Assembly: GCA_011634665.1 (NCBI GenBank)
Contig: WAEK01000012.1
Span: forward strand, 248,001-312,000
Length of the DNA: 64,000 nt
Source: Mortierella sp. BCC40632
Lineage: Eukaryota; Mortierellomycota; Mortierellomycetes; Mortierellales; Mortierellaceae
Direction of reading: 5' to 3'
Numbering within the stretch: position 1 is the first letter of the stretch; each line of letters starts with the position of its first letter. The notes beneath the pieces are model-generated. The model ran no database searches. It saw only the letters and a list, made by a program, of their open reading frames with translations, and was not told the DNA's origin. Of this stretch, positions 61,296-64,000 are shown piece after piece. Made by a program: the position numbers and the translations under genes.

Positions 61296-64000
61296 CTATT
61301 CGCCCAAGCCATGGAAACTTCGAAGGAGATTCTGACTCGCCAACCGGAGTGCTCTCCGTTTCTTTTCTTCTTCGATCTCATCCAGACGTGACATGGCAAA
61401 ATCCAACCGTCTCTTGGCCTCTGCAGCCTCTGCCTGTCGCCTCTCCTCTCTACGTCGATTCTGTTGGAGGGCCGTTCTCAGCGCTCGTGTCTGAAGCCCA
61501 AACTCATGTGTCAATGCCGCAATCTCACAAATAAGCTTGGCATTCTCGGCACAGAGTTGTTGAACCAAGGCTCTTCGGACCAACTGTTGTAGACGGGTCA
61601 AATCATAGAGATGCGCAAAAAGCAATAGACCTGATAACGTCCGGAGTTGGTGCTGATGAGCCGTCACAAGCTCGTTCGTATATGCATACTGCAAAAATCC
61701 GACTAGGATCGGCATTGGCTCTGGCACGACTATTGTTACAAGTTCGTCCGAGAGATAAGCTTGTTTCGATGCAATCGCCTCAGGAGTCAGCGCCATTGAA
61801 CAAACCGGTCCATATGCAGCCCGGGCAGCCTTAGCCTTGGCATTCCGCTCTTCTACCTCCAATGCTCTCATCTTTTCTCTTTGCTCCAATAGAGTCTGGA
61901 GATAGCCCCAGCGTTGACCAACAATCCCAGAGTTAACCCTGACATGGCCTCCATCGATTGAGCTGACAAGAATGACATCCGCTGCAACTCCATCTCGCAA
62001 CATTTTGAGTCCAAGTTTAACTCCTGCCGAGCCGATCGAAGATTCGTCCACAGGAGCACCAATTTCTAGTCCTTCCAGATCCACTCGAACTAGATGACTG
62101 AACGATGCGATAGCGACCGGCAATCCTTCCTGGTTTAGTTCATGCTCCTCTTCGCCAATCTCAGCCTTACTCCCAAACCCGTTTAGGACTGGAGGCGTAG
62201 TTGTGGCCTCAGCTCTCAAAGCATCATCCTCCAATGTGCCCGTGGCCATGGTCGATTCGCCATGTCGCTGGCCAAGAATGTAGAGCAAATTCTCTTCACG
62301 GTCCAACACCGAGTAGTTCCAGCTGCCTTGGTTTAAATTCTTGGAAAGCTCCAGTTGGGTCCAATGATGATCGCGGAGATGGTGGTACCAGACTGAGAAC
62401 GAGTGTCGTCTCCGTGAAGGTGGAGGGCCCTGTGGATGAGGTGGATGCCTCGAATCAAACACTTGCTCAGCCTGAGTGGGATCCAAAAGATCCTCACTTG
62501 ATGCTCCTGTCAAGACAAAATTCTCGTTGACGATATGAGCGGTCGGAAAGTACATGGTTGGCGGCAGGGCCTCATCACAGTCGCCAGGGAGTAGTGTGGC
62601 TGCTTGCAGCGCGGTCCACTCTGGTTTGACGGTGTAGGGTGCCTTTCCATCCTCAATGCTGCCCGCTGATCTCTTGGATGCCTGAATCCTATAGAATAAC
62701 CGTCGGGATTCTTCGGCCTCATCGACTGAACAGTCATTCGAATACAGATACAAAGTCTGCCCCGCCACAATTGCGTTTCTAGGTTTTGAACCAGTTCCTG
62801 AGCTTTCACGAGATCCATTTGCTTGATCGCCCAAGGCTGGCGTCGAGTCCAGAGCGCTGTCAAGAGATCTTCGGGGATCACCTCCTTTTTCACTTTTGCT
62901 ATCCAGTCGCTTCTTGGCCATGGAGGACTCATCCAGACTAGTAAAACTCTGGAAACTGCCCGAATCAGATCCGGTGCTTTGATTACTCCCTCTCCTGCCT
63001 TGAAGACGAGACTCTGGGATAGAAACTGTGCTGTTGGTCGCTTCCCTATTGCTACTGGTCTTTCGCATCGTACGAGGCCTGTGCATGTGGTTGAGTGCAA
63101 TGGTAGTGGCAAGATCATCCAGGTCAAACATGCTTCCACTAGACTTTGCAAAATGCTTTGTGGTAGTGGCGTGGACTACTGTATTTTGCGTATTCACAGA
63201 CTTGGATCGTCCATGAGGTCGGGCGAGTGGAGGTGAATGGGTTGGTGGCGATGGCTGGGATGACTGCGAGCGCTTCCTCAAACTTTCTCCAGATTTGGAT
63301 GATCCAGAAGAACTAGCCGCGCTTGAGATCTTGCCGAGTGAAGTCGAGGACTGGCGAGCCCTTGCCATGGCCTCGTGCGTTGTCATGGGGACTCCAGCCG
63401 AATTGGCCATGGCCTTGGTGATCTCTGGATCCATACCGAGGCCTAAACGACCATGAGCCTTGACAACCTCTGGGTCCACTGGGGGGGCTTTGCCCTGTTG
63501 ACTCTTTGTGTCGCTGTTGTCCGACTCTGCACTTGTGCTGTCGCTCTTTGATCGATGTTCTGTGATCTCTGGTATGGTAAAGGTTTCGAATGGATTGCCT
63601 TCGCCACGATGCCATGAATTCTTTCTTGGATTCAACAGTGGCGACAATAACGAGGAAGCAGGTCTGCTGACCGTAGATGAGGTATCATCATCAGAGGGCG
63701 GATATAGCTGTGACTCTGTAGATACCATGGAATAGGTCCGCTCAGAGACAAGACTCTCTGCGTATCTCCGTCTCCGCCTCTCCATTGGTCGCTCTTCCAA
63801 GCCCGCCAAAGTTGATTGGTACCGAAAACATTCATTTGGAAAGTCGCCTCCAAGCTTCCAGACATGGTTCGTCAAGTCCAACACGCTGATGTTCTTGATG
63901 CTCTCTCCATCACGGTCCTGTCCTCCAATAACGACCATTCGGTCGCCCGAGAGAGACGCAACATGGCTGTGCCTTAGGTCGGGCACGTGGTGCTGAAAGG
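61296..64000 (-). CDS. Kelch-repeat and BTB-like protein, 5' end outside window
   Basis: One long open frame of about 900 codons with the stop at 61296; the N-terminus lies beyond the right edge. The visible start, HHVPDLRHSHVASLSGDRMVVIGGQD, is a kelch blade, so earlier blades must lie outside. A Ser-rich linker (about 350 residues after the first blade) separates it from further kelch-like strands (YLYSND, FVLTGASS, LLYILGQ). Near the C-terminus is a BTB-like region split by a charged helix, with a typical FLQYAYTNEL and a following helical bundle (LLLFAHLYDLTRLQQLVRRAL). A coiled coil of Arg/Glu/Ala closes the protein. Kelch plus BTB with this layout recalls the fission yeast Ral2-type Ras-pathway scaffold, but a Cul3 adaptor role is equally possible. 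A TTTCAG at the extreme edge could be a splice acceptor. Confidence 0.8.
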   Translation of the reverse strand, partial: FQHHVPDLRHSHVASLSGDRMVVIGGQDRDGESIKNISVLDLTNHVWKLGGDFPNECFRYQSTLAGLEERPMERRRRRYAESLVSERTYSMVSTESQLYPPSDDDTSSTVSRPASSLLSPLLNPRKNSWHRGEGNPFETFTIPEITEHRSKSDSTSAESDNSDTKSQQGKAPPVDPEVVKAHGRLGLGMDPEITKAMANSAGVPMTTHEAMARARQSSTSLGKISSAASSSGSSKSGESLRKRSQSSQPSPPTHSPPLARPHGRSKSVNTQNTVVHATTTKHFAKSSGSMFDLDDLATTIALNHMHRPRTMRKTSSNREATNSTVSIPESRLQGRRGSNQSTGSDSGSFQSFTSLDESSMAKKRLDSKSEKGGDPRRSLDSALDSTPALGDQANGSRESSGTGSKPRNAIVAGQTLYLYSNDCSVDEAEESRRLFYRIQASKRSAGSIEDGKAPYTVKPEWTALQAATLLPGDCDEALPPTMYFPTAHIVNENFVLTGASSEDLLDPTQAEQVFDSRHPPHPQGPPPSRRRHSFSVWYHHLRDHHWTQLELSKNLNQGSWNYSVLDREENLLYILGQRHGESTMATGTLEDDALRAEATTTPPVLNGFGSKAEIGEEEHELNQEGLPVAIASFSHLVRVDLEGLEIGAPVDESSIGSAGVKLGLKMLRDGVAADVILVSSIDGGHVRVNSGIVGQRWGYLQTLLEQREKMRALEVEERNAKAKAARAAYGPVCSMALTPEAIASKQAYLSDELVTIVVPEPMPILVGFLQYAYTNELVTAHQHQLRTLSGLLLFAHLYDLTRLQQLVRRALVQQLCAENAKLICEIAALTHEFGLQTRALRTALQQNRRREERRQAEAAEAKRRLDFAMSRLDEIEEEKKRRALRLASQNLLRSFHGLGE

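Overview
The window looks like nuclear DNA of an early-diverging filamentous fungus. Mortierellomycotina (Mortierella-like) is my best guess, by inference. The genes are spliced, with introns of about 90-240 bp and GTAAGT-type donors. The products include fungal regulator families (a Zn2Cys6 factor and a Con7-like C2H2 factor), conserved eukaryotic proteins (importin-alpha-like, Swd2/WDR82, ATE1, an R3H-SUZ protein) and small secreted proteins. Intergenic DNA is dominated by CT/GA microsatellites and by unusually many poly(A)/poly(T) runs of 20-40 nt.

Layout. 1-15.4 kb is gene-poor: one intronless hypothetical ORF (4161-4982) and two weak minus-strand candidates near 11 kb. 15.4-17.5 kb holds the Con7-like C2H2 factor. 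20.7-25.4 kb holds a six-exon R3H-SUZ RNA-binding protein. 21.5-33.3 kb is a tandem segmental duplication. Its left unit holds the 3' part of the R3H-SUZ gene, a small secreted beta/gamma-crystallin-like gene and an upstream block. Its right unit holds a decayed R3H-SUZ copy (no R3H domain, two internal deletions), a diverged paralogue of the secreted gene, and the same upstream block followed by a fragment resembling exosome subunit Rrp4.

34.5-40.4 kb contains a divergent pair: an importin-alpha-like ARM protein (minus) and Swd2/WDR82 (plus). 41.6-46.5 kb is a Zn2Cys6 factor whose zinc cluster is assembled from five exons, two of them 19 and 17 nt long. 49.2-54.7 kb has two tandem membrane-anchored alpha/beta hydrolases of the hormone-sensitive-lipase type. 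55.1-56.7 kb has two small secreted proteins on the minus strand, one His/Lys-rich and one a stand-alone C2 domain. 57.3-60.0 kb is the arginyltransferase ATE1. 61.3-64.0 kb is a kelch/BTB protein that runs off the right edge.

Exon joins were worked out by hand from splice consensus, reading phase and known family sequence. Every multi-exon model below keeps an open frame from start to stop. No tRNA, rRNA, transposase or CRISPR array was seen. The genes do not form one obvious pathway. The most distinctive feature is the tandem duplication with its frame-preserving remnant of an RNA-binding protein and its paired, diverging secreted proteins.
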